From positions 1 to 52,499 of the forward strand of contig JAIUPO010000026.1 of NCBI GenBank assembly GCA_020160805.1: 52,499 nucleotides of DNA, written 5' to 3'. How positions within the stretch are numbered: position 1 is the stretch's first letter; each line of letters begins with the position of its first letter. Below are positions 19,420 through 29,148 of the stretch, in pieces. The notes under the pieces are model-generated. The model worked only from the letters and a program-made list of their open reading frames with translations, searched no databases and was not told the DNA's origin. The position numbers and the translations under genes were made by a program. Source of the DNA: Actinomycetota bacterium. GTDB lineage: Bacteria; Actinomycetota; Actinomycetes; Actinomycetales; Dermatophilaceae.

Positions 19420-19923
19420 TCAGGCGTTGGCCGGCGTCGGGTAAATCACCCGGAAGCGTTCGAGGACGATCGGCATATCCGGCCGGAAGCCGAGGTCGTG
19501 GTCGGCATGCTCGGTGAAGAAGCGCTCATGGATGCGCCGCCACGACTCTAATGACCGGTCGTCCTCGCCCTCGAGAAAGGCGTGCTCGGCGTCGACCTGG
19601 TCGAAGGCGACGACATCGACCCGGGTGGTCTCGATCAGGGCGCGCGGGTTGCCCGCACCATCGAGGACGATCGACAAGGTCCCGGCCGTCGGCAGCGGCT
19701 CGCCCTCCGCGTCGTAATCGTCCAGGGCCCCCGCTGTAGCGGTCTTGGTGCCGGCGAGCACCAGCGCGAGCAGGTCATCGGCCTCCTGCGGGGTCGCCCC
19801 GAAGGCCCACGCCGGCGGCAGCACGGTGCTGAGCGGGGTCGCCCCCACATACACCTCGAAGCGGTTCAGTTTGGCCTTGACCTTCGCCAACTCCCAGAAC
19901 TGATGCAGGGCATCGTCACTCAT
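19420..19923 (-). CDS. ASCH domain-containing protein
   Basis: Cytosolic protein of 167 residues with a PUA-like ASCH fold. Visible features are WAFGATPQEADDLLALVLAGTKTATAG, then GTLSIVLDGAGNPRALIETTRVDVVAFDQVDAEHAFLEGE (read in two blocks) and W...F near the end, matching the RNA-binding cleft with its G-KT motif. ASCH proteins bind RNA; some are small-molecule amidohydrolases or ribonucleases. It converges on the MFS gene. Confidence 0.88.
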   Translation of the reverse strand: MSDDALHQFWELAKVKAKLNRFEVYVGATPLSTVLPPAWAFGATPQEADDLLALVLAGTKTATAGALDDYDAEGEPLPTAGTLSIVLDGAGNPRALIETTRVDVVAFDQVDAEHAFLEGEDDRSLESWRRIHERFFTEHADHDLGFRPDMPIVLERFRVIYPTPANA

Positions 19924-19949
19924 CCAATGACCCTAGCCGGAGCAGTTTG

Positions 19950-20008
19950 TGCCAGAAACCCTTTGTTCGTGCCGAAAGCTTTCCGGCACAAACAAGGGGT
20001 TTCTGGCA
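19950..20008. terminator. Long near-perfect palindrome downstream of sdhB
   Basis: About 29-30 bp arms meeting almost without a loop (arm 1 starts TGCCAGAAACCC; arm 2 ends GGGTTTCTGGCA), with two mismatches and one bulge. It lies 34 bp after the sdhB stop and 27 bp before the ASCH start, so it is placed to terminate sdhCAB. No U tract. Confidence 0.6.
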
Positions 20009-20042
20009 TCGGGCGGGAAACCTACAGGCAGCGCCAGGGCGC

Positions 20043-20786
20043 TCAGAAGCGGCCGGACTTGGCCTTGCGCAGGTCGGCGTTGAGGGTGGAGATGACGTCC
20101 AGCGGGATGCCCTTGGGGCAGGCGTGGCTGCACTCACCGATGTTGGTGCAGCCGCCGAAGCCGGCGCCATCGTGGGTGGCGACCATCGCCTGCACCCGCA
20201 TCGCGCGCTCCGGTTGACCTTGGGGCAACTCGCCGAGGTGGGTGACCTTGGCGCCCATGAAGAGCATGCCGCTGGCGTTCGGGCAGGCGGCGACGCAGGC
20301 GCCGCAGCCGATGCACTCGGCCGCGACGAAGGCGCGGTCGGCATTCGGCTTGGGCACCAAGATCGCCTCGGCGTCCGGCGCCGAGCCGGTGTTGACCGAG
20401 ATGAAGCCGCCCGCCTGGATGATGCGATCGAAGGCCGACCGGTCGACGACGAGGTCACGAATGATCGGGAAGGCGTCGGCCCGCCACGGCTCGATGGTGA
20501 TCGTCTCGCCGTCCTTGAAGCTGCGCATATGCAGCTGGCAGGTCGTCGTCTTCTCGGGCCCGTGCGCCTCACCCGAGATCATCAAGCCGCACATGCCGCA
20601 GATGCCTTCGCGGCAGTCGGAGTCGAAGGCCACCGGCTCCTTGCCCTCGGCATTGAGGCGCTCGTTGAGGACATCGAGCATCTCCAGGAAGGACATATCC
20701 GGGGAGATATCGGCGACCTGATAGGTCACCAACTCGCCGCGGGCCTTCGGGCCGTCCTGGCGCCAGATTTTCAGGGTCAGATTCAT
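20043..20786 (-). CDS. sdhB: Succinate dehydrogenase iron-sulfur subunit
   Basis: Electron-transfer subunit of complex II, 247 residues. The N-terminal ferredoxin domain carries the 2Fe-2S ligands Cys58, 63, 66 and 83; the C-terminal domain carries [12 protein letters not shown] (Cys158, 161, 164 and 168) and Cys213, 219 and 223 for the 4Fe-4S and 3Fe-4S centres. Third gene of sdhCAB, 58 bp after sdhA. The arrangement with a single five-helix cytochrome b subunit resembles the type B succinate:quinone oxidoreductases common in actinobacteria. Confidence 0.97.
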   Translation of the reverse strand: MNLTLKIWRQDGPKARGELVTYQVADISPDMSFLEMLDVLNERLNAEGKEPVAFDSDCREGICGMCGLMISGEAHGPEKTTTCQLHMRSFKDGETITIEPWRADAFPIIRDLVVDRSAFDRIIQAGGFISVNTGSAPDAEAILVPKPNADRAFVAAECIGCGACVAACPNASGMLFMGAKVTHLGELPQGQPERAMRVQAMVATHDGAGFGGCTNIGECSHACPKGIPLDVISTLNADLRKAKSGRF

Positions 20787-20844
20787 GAACGGGAACCTCG
20801 CGACATTTCGGGGTGAGGGGCGACGGGAGAACGGCGCGGGGCGG

Positions 20845-22851
20845 TCACTTGTAACTCCGCTGCTTCAACTCGATGGCCTCATAGACCAGATCTTCCTTGT
20901 GGAGCACGGGATTGCCCATCTCGCCCTCACCGGAGCCACCGGCATACTCCCAGGCCGCGACATAGAGGAATTGGTCGTCGTGGCGCAGAGCCTCGCCGTC
21001 CTCGGTCTGGCTCTCGGCGCGGAAGTGGCCGCCGCAGGACTCGCGGCGGTGCAGCGCGTCGATGCACATCAGTTCGCCGAGCTCGAGGAAGTCGGCGACC
21101 CGGCCAGCCTTCTCCAGTGACTGGTTGAGGGTGTCGGCGGAGCCGAGGACGCGCACATTGCGCCAAAACTCGGCGCGCAGCGAGCGGATCAAGTCGATGG
21201 CCTTCATCAGGCCGGTCTCGGTGCGCTCCATCCCGCAGTACTCCCACATGATGTGGCCGAGTTCCTTGTGGAAGGAGTCCACCGAACGCTGGCCGTTGAT
21301 CGCCAGCAGCCGCTGGGTGCGCTCCTCGACATTGGCGCGGGCTTCGGCGACGGCGGGGCTGTCGGCGTCGAGCTTGGGGTAGGGCCCCTTGGCGAGGTAG
21401 TTGCGGATGGTGTTCGGCAGCACGAAGTAGCCATCGGCCAGGCCCTGCATCAGGGCGCTGGCGCCGAGCCGGTTGGCGCCGTGGTCGGAGAAGTTCGCCT
21501 CGCCGGTGACGAACAGGCCGGGGATATTCGAGGACAGATCGTAGTCCACCCACAGCCCGCCCATCGTGTAGTGCACGGCCGGGTAGATCCGCATCGGGGT
21601 TTCGTAGGGATTTTCGCCGGTGATCCGGGCATACATATCGAAAAGGTTGCCGTATTTCGCTTCCACGGCCGGGCGGCCGAGGCGGGCGATCGCGTCGGCG
21701 AAGTCGAGGTAGACGCCGCGGCGGAAGTCGCCGACCATCGGGCCGACGCCGCGCCCGTCATCGCACATGTACTTCGCCTGCCGGGACGCGATATCGCGCG
21801 GGACCAGGTTGCCGAACGCGGGGTAGATCCGCTCCAGGTAGTAGTCGCGGTCCTCCTCGGGGATCTGCCGCGGGTCCTTCTCGCAGTCTTCCTTGCGCTT
21901 GGGCACCCAGATGCGCCCGTCATTGCGCAGCGACTCCGACATCAACGTCAGCTTCGACTGGTGGTCGCCGGAGACCGGGATGCAGGTCGGGTGGATCTGG
22001 GTGTAGCACGGGTTGGCGAAGTAGGCACCCTTGCGGTGCGCGCGCCAGTTGGCCGTGACATTGGAGCCCATGGCATTGGTCGAGAGGAAGAAGACATTGC
22101 CGTAGCCGCCGGAGGCGAGGACGACGGCGTCCGCGAGGTGGGTCTCGATCTCGCCGGTGACCAGGTCGCGGGCGATGATGCCGCGGGCCCGGCCGTCCTC
22201 GACGATCAGTTCGAGCATCTCGTGGCGGGTGAACATCTCGACGGTGCCGGCGGCGATCTGCCGCTCCAACGCCTGGTAGGCGCCGATCAGCAACTGCTGG
22301 CCGGTCTGGCCGCGGGCATAGAAGGTGCGCGAGACCTGCACGCCGCCGAACGAGCGGTTGTCCAGCAGGCCGCCATACTCCCGGGCGAAGGGCACGCCCT
22401 GCGCGACGCACTGGTCGATGATGTTCGCGCTGACCTCGGCCAGGCGATAAACATTCGTCTCCCGCGAGCGGTAGTCGCCGCCCTTGACCGTGTCGTAGAA
22501 GAGGCGATAGATCGAGTCGCCGTCCTCCTTGTAGTTCTTCGCCGCATTGATACCACCCTGCGCGGCGATCGAGTGCGCCCGGCGCGGGGTGTCTTGGAAG
22601 CAGAAGGACTTCACGTGGTAGCCGGCTTCACCGAGCGTCGCGCCGGCCGAGGCACCGGCCAGGCCGGTCCCGACGATGATCACCGACAGCTTGCGGCGGT
22701 TGGCCGGGTTGACCAGCGAGGCATCGAACTTGCGCTGCGTCCACTTGCCGGCGATCGGACCGGCCGGCGCCTGGGTGTCGGCGACGGGGGCGCCGATGCG
22801 GTAGTAGTCGGCGCCGACGCCGTCGGGCGTGCTCAACATGGTGTCAGTCAT
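20845..22851 (-). CDS. sdhA: Succinate dehydrogenase flavoprotein subunit
   Basis: Catalytic FAD subunit of complex II, 668 residues, oxidising succinate to fumarate at the inner face of the membrane. Dinucleotide-binding motif [11 protein letters not shown] (60-70); covalent flavin site [15 protein letters not shown] (93-107) with the histidine in place; active-site blocks [14 protein letters not shown] and [12 protein letters not shown]. Length is that of the longer, fumarate-reductase-like actinobacterial form. The start is 6 nt after the sdhC stop, so the two are coupled. Confidence 0.97.
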   Translation of the reverse strand: MTDTMLSTPDGVGADYYRIGAPVADTQAPAGPIAGKWTQRKFDASLVNPANRRKLSVIIVGTGLAGASAGATLGEAGYHVKSFCFQDTPRRAHSIAAQGGINAAKNYKEDGDSIYRLFYDTVKGGDYRSRETNVYRLAEVSANIIDQCVAQGVPFAREYGGLLDNRSFGGVQVSRTFYARGQTGQQLLIGAYQALERQIAAGTVEMFTRHEMLELIVEDGRARGIIARDLVTGEIETHLADAVVLASGGYGNVFFLSTNAMGSNVTANWRAHRKGAYFANPCYTQIHPTCIPVSGDHQSKLTLMSESLRNDGRIWVPKRKEDCEKDPRQIPEEDRDYYLERIYPAFGNLVPRDIASRQAKYMCDDGRGVGPMVGDFRRGVYLDFADAIARLGRPAVEAKYGNLFDMYARITGENPYETPMRIYPAVHYTMGGLWVDYDLSSNIPGLFVTGEANFSDHGANRLGASALMQGLADGYFVLPNTIRNYLAKGPYPKLDADSPAVAEARANVEERTQRLLAINGQRSVDSFHKELGHIMWEYCGMERTETGLMKAIDLIRSLRAEFWRNVRVLGSADTLNQSLEKAGRVADFLELGELMCIDALHRRESCGGHFRAESQTEDGEALRHDDQFLYVAAWEYAGGSGEGEMGNPVLHKEDLVYEAIELKQRSYK

Positions 22852-22857
22852 CTGTGA

Positions 22858-23553
22858 TCAGTCCACGATTCCGAAGAGGATGGCCAGCGGCGGGATGAGG
22901 AAGGCGGTCGCGACGAGGGCGCCGACGAAGTGCCCGGCGATCTTGGCGCGGGCCCGCGAGGTGGCGGTGTTGGTCAGGCCGAGAGTCTGGCTAGCGCTCC
23001 ACACGCCGTGTGTGAGGTGGAAGGCCAGCGCGATGACGGCGAGCGCGTAAATCAGCACCAGCCACCACTTGTCGAAGCTGTTAACGACATTGTCGTAGGG
23101 CGTTGGCTGCTTGCCTTGCGGGGTGATGGTGTGGGTGGTCAGGTGCAGGATGTGGAAGATCACGAAGAGCAGCAGCGCCACCCCACCGAAGCGCATCGTG
23201 CGCGAACTGAGCGAGGCCGCGACATTCTTCTTCACGGCATACTTCGTGCTCCGCGCGCCATTGGCCCGGCCCCACAAGGTGAAGGCGGAGTAGGCATGCA
23301 GCACCAGGCTCGCGAGCAGCACCACACGCACGATCCACAGCAGCCCGCCATAGGGCAGCATCGGCTGGCCGAAGGTGCGCAGGTGGTGGGCGTAGTTGTT
23401 GAAGGTGTCGGCGCCGCCGAGGACCATCAAGTTTCCGTAGGCGTGCAGAAGGACATAGCCGACGAAGATCAGGCCAGATCCCGCCATCAGCAGCTTTAGG
23501 CCGATGGAGGACCGCACGGCCTGCTGCGATGCGGGAAGGGTCGAGGTTGCCAC
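22858..23553 (-). CDS. sdhC: Succinate dehydrogenase cytochrome b subunit
   Basis: Membrane anchor of complex II, about 231 residues with five hydrophobic segments and several histidines in them (for example His37 in YVLLHAYGN, His86 in LVLHAYSA and the HILHLTTH group), suited to bind two hemes b as in type B enzymes. The GTG reading VATSTLPASQQAV is the best start; the longer open frame runs into the upstream repeat. First gene of sdhCAB, reading away from the inverted-repeat element in its promoter region. Confidence 0.93.
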   Translation of the reverse strand: MATSTLPASQQAVRSSIGLKLLMAGSGLIFVGYVLLHAYGNLMVLGGADTFNNYAHHLRTFGQPMLPYGGLLWIVRVVLLASLVLHAYSAFTLWGRANGARSTKYAVKKNVAASLSSRTMRFGGVALLLFVIFHILHLTTHTITPQGKQPTPYDNVVNSFDKWWLVLIYALAVIALAFHLTHGVWSASQTLGLTNTATSRARAKIAGHFVGALVATAFLIPPLAILFGIVD

Positions 23554-23645
23554 GATGGCAACATATCGCTCGCCGTCCGTGGCCTGCGTCACCGGGGCCG
23601 CGGTTCGTCGTGTGAACTTCTCCCTACCGGCCGGTAATCGACTCA

Positions 23646-23715
23646 TTTCTCTCCGGATGCCGAAAGTGTGCGGTTCGGGGCGCTTTAGAGCAGTGGGTCA
23701 GCGCAGACTTCCCGG
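23646..23715 (+). repeat. Left copy of 70-bp inverted repeat
   Basis: Matches the reverse complement of 27451-27520 at 60 of 70 positions: 27 identical bases, a variable 10-mer, 10 identical, a second variable 10-mer, 13 identical ending CCCGG. After a 16-bp insertion the match resumes at GGTATGCCG. It lies in the gap between the divergent sdhC and methyltransferase genes. Confidence 0.85.
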
Positions 23716-23739
23716 TGCAAGCATCTGCCCGGGTATGCC

Positions 23740-24474
23740 GTGCCGCCCGTCCCGCGCCGGCGCACCGCATACGATCCCTCGGTGATCGAGGAGCCGCCGC
23801 GCACGCTCGCTCGGGCCCAGACTTCCCGCGGTGACCTCGCCCTGCGGGTGCGCGCGAGCCCCGGCGGGCCAGTCCACGAGCTGATCGTCGCCGGCATCTT
23901 CGCGATGGACGATGTCGACCACTCGACCGAGGACGTCCTCGCCGAGGCCGCGCTGTCCCGCTGCGGGACACCCGCGCGGGTGCTGGTCGGGGGGCTGGGC
24001 CTCGGGCATACGGCCCTTGCGGTGCTGCACGACCGCCGCGTCGCCGAACTCGAGATCGTCGAACTGGAGGAGCCACTGGTCGCGTGGGCGCACGCTGGCC
24101 TGGTGCCGACGCTCGCGGCGGTCGCCGCCGACCCGCGGGTGCGGCTGCGCATCGCGGATATCGCGGCGGTCCTCACCGAGCCCGGGCCTGCGTACGACGT
24201 GGTGCTCCTGGATGTCGACAACGGCCCGTCCTTCTTGGTGCACCAGGCCAACGCCGGGCTGTATGCCGAGGCGCACCTGCGCGCCGCCATCGACCGGCTC
24301 GCACCCGGCGGCGTGCTCGCGATCTGGGCGGCGCAGCGCGAGCCGGAGCTTTTCGCGCGATTGCAGGAGATCGCCGGTGCGCAGGACTCGATCGCCGAGC
24401 TGGTGCTGCCTATCACCCGGGAGGGCCGCAGCTTCGACTATGCGATCTATCTCGTGGAACGCTCCGGCACCTGA
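23740..24474 (+). CDS. Spermidine-synthase-like SAM-dependent methyltransferase fold protein
   Basis: Soluble Rossmann-fold protein of up to 244 residues; a GTG at 23782 ([13 protein letters not shown]) may be the true start. It has a beta-rich N-terminus with [17 protein letters not shown], the nucleotide motif [15 protein letters not shown] (about 79-93), acidic [12 protein letters not shown], and [16 protein letters not shown], which resembles the catalytic region of polyamine aminopropyltransferases. Without the full aminopropyltransferase signature the substrate is unknown. Its 3' end overlaps the convergent rsmI stop by 28 bp. Confidence 0.82.
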   Translation: MPPVPRRRTAYDPSVIEEPPRTLARAQTSRGDLALRVRASPGGPVHELIVAGIFAMDDVDHSTEDVLAEAALSRCGTPARVLVGGLGLGHTALAVLHDRRVAELEIVELEEPLVAWAHAGLVPTLAAVAADPRVRLRIADIAAVLTEPGPAYDVVLLDVDNGPSFLVHQANAGLYAEAHLRAAIDRLAPGGVLAIWAAQREPELFARLQEIAGAQDSIAELVLPITREGRSFDYAIYLVERSGT

Positions 24475-25295
24475 GACCGGGCGGCCAGCGCCGCGTCATA
24501 CAACGCCTTCTTGGAATGCCCCGTCAGCGCGGCGATCTCGCCGGCCGCGTCCTTGAGGCGTATGCCGTCCGCCACGAGCGCCTGCACCTGCGCCACCGCG
24601 GTCGGCAGGTCGCTCGCACCCGCAACCGGCGCCCCGGCGACGACGATGGTGATCTCGCCGAGCACGCCATCGCTCGCCCAGGCCGCCAATTCGGCGAGAG
24701 AGCCGCGCCGCACCTCTTCATAGGTCTTGGTCAGTTCGCGGCAGACTGCGGCCGGCCGGTCCGGCCCGAGTGCCTCGGCCATCGCGGCGAGGGTGGCCGG
24801 CGTGCGGTGGGGCGCCTCAAAGAAGACCATCGTGCGCCGCTCGGTGGCCAGATCGGCCAGCGCCCTTGCCCGCTCCCCCGGCTTTCGCGGCAAGAAACCG
24901 TCGAAGGCGAAGCGGTCGACGGGCAAGCCGGACAGCGCGAGCGCCATGAGCACGGCGCTCGGGCCCGGCGCACACGTGACCGGCAGGTCCGCGGCCACGG
25001 CCGCGGCGACGAGCCGGTAGCCCGGGTCGGAGACGGACGGCATACCGGCGTCCGTGACGAGGAGGACGCGCTCGCCCGCGCGTAGCCGCTCGACGAGGTC
25101 GGCCGTCACCGCACTCTCGTTGTGCTCGTGATAGCTGAGCATCCGGCCCGGCGTCACCCCGAGCGCGGCACACAGCCGGCGCGTGCGGCGGGTGTCCTCG
25201 GCGGCGATGACATCCGCCTGGCCCAGTTCCTCGATCAGCCGGGCACTCGCGTCGCGTGGGTCACCGATGGGGGTCGCGGCGAGGATGAGCGGCAT
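24447..25295 (-). CDS. rsmI: 16S rRNA (cytidine1402-2'-O)-methyltransferase
   Basis: Methylates the ribose of C1402 in the decoding centre with SAM. 282 residues with TPIGDP (8-13), [11 protein letters not shown] (31-41), YHEHNE (55-60), SDPGYRLV and the [15 protein letters not shown] block typical of the tetrapyrrole-methylase fold. I use the ATG reading [11 protein letters not shown]; upstream sequence belongs to DUF6297 in another frame. pmt and rsmI are also neighbours in M. tuberculosis (Rv1002c-Rv1003). Lies 22 bp after the DUF6297 gene's stop. Confidence 0.94.
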   Translation of the reverse strand: MPLILAATPIGDPRDASARLIEELGQADVIAAEDTRRTRRLCAALGVTPGRMLSYHEHNESAVTADLVERLRAGERVLLVTDAGMPSVSDPGYRLVAAAVAADLPVTCAPGPSAVLMALALSGLPVDRFAFDGFLPRKPGERARALADLATERRTMVFFEAPHRTPATLAAMAEALGPDRPAAVCRELTKTYEEVRRGSLAELAAWASDGVLGEITIVVAGAPVAGASDLPTAVAQVQALVADGIRLKDAAGEIAALTGHSKKALYDAALAARSQVPERSTR

Positions 25296-25317
25296 ACCGA
25301 CCATCCTCCCAGGCCGC

Positions 25318-26685
25318 TCAGATTCGGTGCCCGAGTTCGAGTTTGCGGGCCAGGTGCAGGCCATACCAAATCGTGAAGGCCCCCGTCCCGAGCCCGGAAG
25401 CGAGCAGCAGCGGCGCGCGCGGGCCGAGGTCGGCGCTCGCCGAGGCGAGCAGGCCGCCGGAGAGCGCGGCGAGGGTGAGCGGGCGGGCATACCAATAGGC
25501 CATCGTCATCGGCCCGATCTCGCCGATGAACGCTAGATCCGGGGGCGCCCCGCGGAAGGCAGCCATCAGCGTGGCGCCGGCGAGAATTGTCGTCAGGGCC
25601 GCGGCGAGGCCCATGGCTAGCGGCACATCAGCACGCGTGAGTTTGGCCACGGTCGCAGTGACCGGCATTCCGATCAGCAGCGCCCCAAGCATGGGTATGA
25701 CGAGGTGCAGGCTCGCTTCCGCTCGAAAGCCCAGCCCGAGCAGCGGCGGCGTGCCAGCATTGTCCGCGACCAATCGCACGCCCTCGGCGAGCGCGCCGAA
25801 GGCGAAATAGGCGCCCGCCATCGCGAGAATTCCGACGATCCTCGGGGCGGCGGGTTGGGTCAGGCTCACCCCGAGCAGGGCGTATGCGGTTCCAAGACCG
25901 AGCGCGCCGCTCACCACCCGCCCGGGCGCCCGGCGCAGGCCGAGCAGGTCGCGGGAGACCACGGTGACGAAGCGGCCACGCGAGCGCAGCCGGGCGGACC
26001 GGGCCCGGGTGACGGGTGCCGCGACATCGAGTCGGGCCGCGCGCAAGTCGCCGGCCAGCACGGCGCCGCCGACATGGGTGGTGCGGACGGCATGCGTGCG
26101 CAGGTCGTCGAGGCGTAGGCCGCGCAAGAGAGCGCCGAGCGAGCCTTCGATGCGTCCTCCGGAGGCCGCGCGCTGCCCGACGAGGGCGGTGACGGCGACG
26201 ACCAAGCCGATAACGGTGCCCAGCGCGATCGCGAGCAGCACGCCAGGCACGCCTCCGAAGCCGGCGCCGAGCACCGCGCCGCCGACGAGCGCACCGGTGA
26301 GGAAGCCGATCCCGGCGCCGCCAAGCAGGGTGGCCAGCCCGAGTTCATGCAGCACGACGGCCCGGTCCAGGCCGGACGCGACGACGCTGTCAATGAAGGG
26401 CAGCTGCGGCACTACCGGCCCGCGCACTCCCCCGACCCAACGGGCGAGCAGCAGGATCGCCGCGAGGAGGGCGAGGCCGGCGAGCCCACCCCATACGGAG
26501 GCCACCTGAGCCAGCCAGGCCGGATCGGAGGTCACGAGGGTGGCGCGCAAGAGGTTGAAGCCATAAACGCCGCCGAGGATGACGACCAGGTAGAAGGCAT
26601 AGAGCAGCCGCCGGATCGTGCCCGTGCCCTCCTCGCCGTGCAGGACGTGGATGGCGTCGTCGAGCCGTTCGCGGTCCTCACTCAT
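25318..26685 (-). CDS. DUF6297 family polytopic membrane protein (probable ABC permease partner)
   Basis: Membrane protein of 455 residues with about ten hydrophobic segments and an N-terminal cytosolic stretch ([20 protein letters not shown]). The family is known from actinobacteria and is normally encoded beside an ABC ATPase, as here: its start overlaps the stop of the upstream ATPase gene by 8 nt. It probably forms the membrane part of an ABC transporter. Substrate is unknown. Gly/Ala-rich helices and a central RR-rich loop are the only other features I can describe. Confidence 0.82.
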   Translation of the reverse strand: MSEDRERLDDAIHVLHGEEGTGTIRRLLYAFYLVVILGGVYGFNLLRATLVTSDPAWLAQVASVWGGLAGLALLAAILLLARWVGGVRGPVVPQLPFIDSVVASGLDRAVVLHELGLATLLGGAGIGFLTGALVGGAVLGAGFGGVPGVLLAIALGTVIGLVVAVTALVGQRAASGGRIEGSLGALLRGLRLDDLRTHAVRTTHVGGAVLAGDLRAARLDVAAPVTRARSARLRSRGRFVTVVSRDLLGLRRAPGRVVSGALGLGTAYALLGVSLTQPAAPRIVGILAMAGAYFAFGALAEGVRLVADNAGTPPLLGLGFRAEASLHLVIPMLGALLIGMPVTATVAKLTRADVPLAMGLAAALTTILAGATLMAAFRGAPPDLAFIGEIGPMTMAYWYARPLTLAALSGGLLASASADLGPRAPLLLASGLGTGAFTIWYGLHLARKLELGHRI

Positions 26686-27385
26686 CGGCGGTGTCGTCCG
26701 CCTCGTCCGCCAACTCGCTTGGCCCCCACCCGAGGTCGAGCACCTCGCCGGCGATCGCCTCGGTGAGCCGCGGATCGTGCGAGGCGACGATCAGCGTGGT
26801 GCCGGCGCGCTGACGATCGCGCAGCAACGAGCCGATCAGGTCGCGTTTTTGGGTGTCGAGGCGCTGCTCGGGCTCGTCGAGGATCAGCAGGTCGCTGGGG
26901 CGAAAGAGCGTCACGGCGAGCCGAAAAAGCTGGCCCTGCCCGGAGGAGAGTTCGTGCGGAAAGCGTTCGGCCAGATCGCCGATTCCGAGCTGGTCGAGGG
27001 CGGCGTGGACGCGGTCCTCGCAGCTGGCCAGCTCGCCGCCCCAGGTGGCGTCGATGAGGGTCAGGTGGTCGGCGAGGGTGAGGTCGCGGTATGCCGCGGG
27101 CGCGCCAAGCAGGGTTGCCACCCGCCGCCGGAGGGTCTGGTCCCGCTCGTCTGCGGGCCGATCGTCGATCCGCACCTCCCCCGAGGTGGGCTCGATCAAG
27201 CCGGCGAGGATTTTCAGCAATGTGGTTTTGCCGATGCCATTGCGGCCGCGAATCACGAGACAGGTTGCGGGCTCGACGAGCAGGGAGGTGGGGGCGAGCA
27301 GGGTGACCTCACCGAGCACCTTGCTCACTCCGGTCGCGACCACCCGCGGCCCCCCGGTGGGTGCCGCCTCGCCGGCACTCGTCAT
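26678..27385 (-). CDS. ABC transporter ATP-binding protein
   Basis: Cytosolic ATPase subunit of about 235 residues: Walker A GRNGIGKT (47-54), signature LSSGQGQLF (146-154), Walker B LLILDEPE (166-173), switch histidine in VASHDPRL. The signature is LSSGQ, as in the CcmA-like and multidrug-type groups. Start is the second in-frame codon (MTSAGEAAP); a start seven codons earlier is possible. Coupled by overlap to DUF6297, and its promoter region contains the right copy of the 70-bp repeat. Confidence 0.9.
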   Translation of the reverse strand: MTSAGEAAPTGGPRVVATGVSKVLGEVTLLAPTSLLVEPATCLVIRGRNGIGKTTLLKILAGLIEPTSGEVRIDDRPADERDQTLRRRVATLLGAPAAYRDLTLADHLTLIDATWGGELASCEDRVHAALDQLGIGDLAERFPHELSSGQGQLFRLAVTLFRPSDLLILDEPEQRLDTQKRDLIGSLLRDRQRAGTTLIVASHDPRLTEAIAGEVLDLGWGPSELADEADDTADE

Positions 27386-27450
27386 ACGTCTTCGCACGGG
27401 CGACATCCTCGCACCGGGCCCTGACAGCCCCCGGTTCGCGGCGGCATACC

Positions 27451-27520
27451 CCGGGAAGTCTGCGCTTCACCCCTGCTCTAAAGCGGGGGCAAGCGCACAC
27501 TTTCGGCATCCGGAGAGAAA
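27451..27520 (-). repeat. Right copy of 70-bp inverted repeat
   Basis: Inverse partner of 23646-23715 (60/70 identical). It occupies the gap between the divergent ABC ATPase gene and pmt. Both copies point into the enclosed four-gene block, so either a shared upstream regulatory element or a mobile repeat would fit. Confidence 0.85.
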
Positions 27521-27551
27521 CGAGCAAGGGCGCCCGGCGGGGCAACATACG

Positions 27552-29117
27552 ATGGCGCGCGTGACCCGGACCGACGAGCTGCGCGCCCGCTTGCTCGGGT
27601 TCCGGCCGACCGACACGGTCGCCGGCTGGGCGGGGCCGCTGCTCTTCGCGATCCTTGGGGGGCTGCTGCGCTTCTGGGCGCTCGACCGCCCGCACCAGCT
27701 GGTTTTCGACGAGACCTACTACGTCAAGCAGGGCGTCTCGATGCTGGAGTATGGCGTCGAGATGCGCTGGGCCGACAAGGGCGAGGTCGTCGATCCGCTG
27801 TTCACGCACGGCAATCTCAACGTCTTCCTCACCGACAACGGCGACATGGTCGTGCATCCGCCCGTCGGGAAATGGGTCATCGCCTTCGGTGAATGGATCT
27901 TCGGGCCGACGTCGTCGTGGGGCTGGCGGTTCTCGGTCGCGGTTCTCGGGACGCTGTCGATCCTGATGATCGGCCGGATCGCGCGGCGGCTGTTCCGGTC
28001 GACCTTGCTCGGAACGATCGCGGCCTTTCTCATGGCTTTCGAGGGCCACCACTTCGTGCATTCGCGCACGGGTCTGCTCGACCTGATCCTGATGTTCTTC
28101 GCGCTGGCCGCGTTCGGCGCGCTGCTGATCGACCGAGACCAGATGCGCGAACGGCTGGCCGAGCACGTAGGCCGGCTCTCCTGGCATACGCACGAGTCGT
28201 GGGCCCCCGTGCTCGGGGCGCGGCCCTGGCGCTGGGTCGCAGGCCTCTGCCTCGGGCTGGCGGCGGGCACGAAGTGGTCCGGCGCCTTCTTCCTCGTCGG
28301 CTTCGGGCTGATCACGGTGCTGTGGGATATGGGCGCCTATCGCGCCGCGGGGATCAAGCGCTGGGTGCTGTCGGGGCTGTTCGTGTCCGGGCCGCTGGCC
28401 TTCGTGGCGATGGTTTTCACCGCGGCGGCCACCTATCTCGTGAGCTGGACCGGATGGTTCCTCTCCGATCATGGCTACAAGCGCAACTGGGCGGCGACCC
28501 ACCCCAGCGAGTCCTATGGCTGGGTGCCGGATGCCCTGCGCTCGCTGTGGAGCTATCACACCGAGGCCTACCGCTTCCACCAGACGCTGACCAGCCCGCA
28601 CGATTACATGGCCAATCCGTGGAGTTGGATCGTGCAGGCCCGCCCGACCTCCTTCTTCTATGAGGGGCCGAAGAAGGGCACGGACGGGTGCACGGTCGCC
28701 GAATGTTCCAAGGCCATATCCTCGCTCGGCAGTATCCCGATCTGGTGGCTCGGGACGATCGGGATCGCCTTCGCGCTCTATCACTGGATCGTCAAGCGCG
28801 ACTGGCGTGCCGGCGCGATCCTGTGCGGCCTCGCGGCGGGCTGGCTGCCGTGGTTCGACCTGCAGCACCGCACGATCTTTCAGTTCTATTCGATCGCGTT
28901 CGAGCCGTATGTCGTGCTGCTCGCGACCTTCATGCTCGCGTTGATCCTCGGGCCGGCCAGCGCGCCCTGGCCGAGGCGGCGGCTCGGCCTGATCGTCGGC
29001 GGGGCGTACTGCCTGGCCACCCTCGCGTTCTTCGCCTTCTTCTGGCCGATCTACACCGCTCAGGTGGTGCCCTATTCGTTCTGGCGCCTCCATATGTGGT
29101 TCCCCAGCTGGATCTGA
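27552..29117 (+). CDS. pmt: Polyprenyl-phosphate-mannose protein O-mannosyltransferase
   Basis: GT39-family membrane enzyme of 521 residues, homologous to Rv1002c, which transfers mannose from polyprenyl-phosphate-mannose to Ser/Thr of secreted proteins on the outer face of the membrane. The catalytic Asp-Glu pair of the first extracytoplasmic loop is visible as FDETYYVKQG (Asp53-Glu54), followed by VVHPPVGKW, the EGHHFVHSRTGLLDLIL helix and LAAGTKWSG. About ten or eleven membrane segments. The ATG at 27552 gives the expected N-terminus; the longer frame upstream crosses the repeat and the ABC gene and is spurious. Confidence 0.94.
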   Translation: MARVTRTDELRARLLGFRPTDTVAGWAGPLLFAILGGLLRFWALDRPHQLVFDETYYVKQGVSMLEYGVEMRWADKGEVVDPLFTHGNLNVFLTDNGDMVVHPPVGKWVIAFGEWIFGPTSSWGWRFSVAVLGTLSILMIGRIARRLFRSTLLGTIAAFLMAFEGHHFVHSRTGLLDLILMFFALAAFGALLIDRDQMRERLAEHVGRLSWHTHESWAPVLGARPWRWVAGLCLGLAAGTKWSGAFFLVGFGLITVLWDMGAYRAAGIKRWVLSGLFVSGPLAFVAMVFTAAATYLVSWTGWFLSDHGYKRNWAATHPSESYGWVPDALRSLWSYHTEAYRFHQTLTSPHDYMANPWSWIVQARPTSFFYEGPKKGTDGCTVAECSKAISSLGSIPIWWLGTIGIAFALYHWIVKRDWRAGAILCGLAAGWLPWFDLQHRTIFQFYSIAFEPYVVLLATFMLALILGPASAPWPRRRLGLIVGGAYCLATLAFFAFFWPIYTAQVVPYSFWRLHMWFPSWI

Positions 29118-29148
29118 GCGGTCCCCGGCCCCTGCGAAGGGGCTGTCG

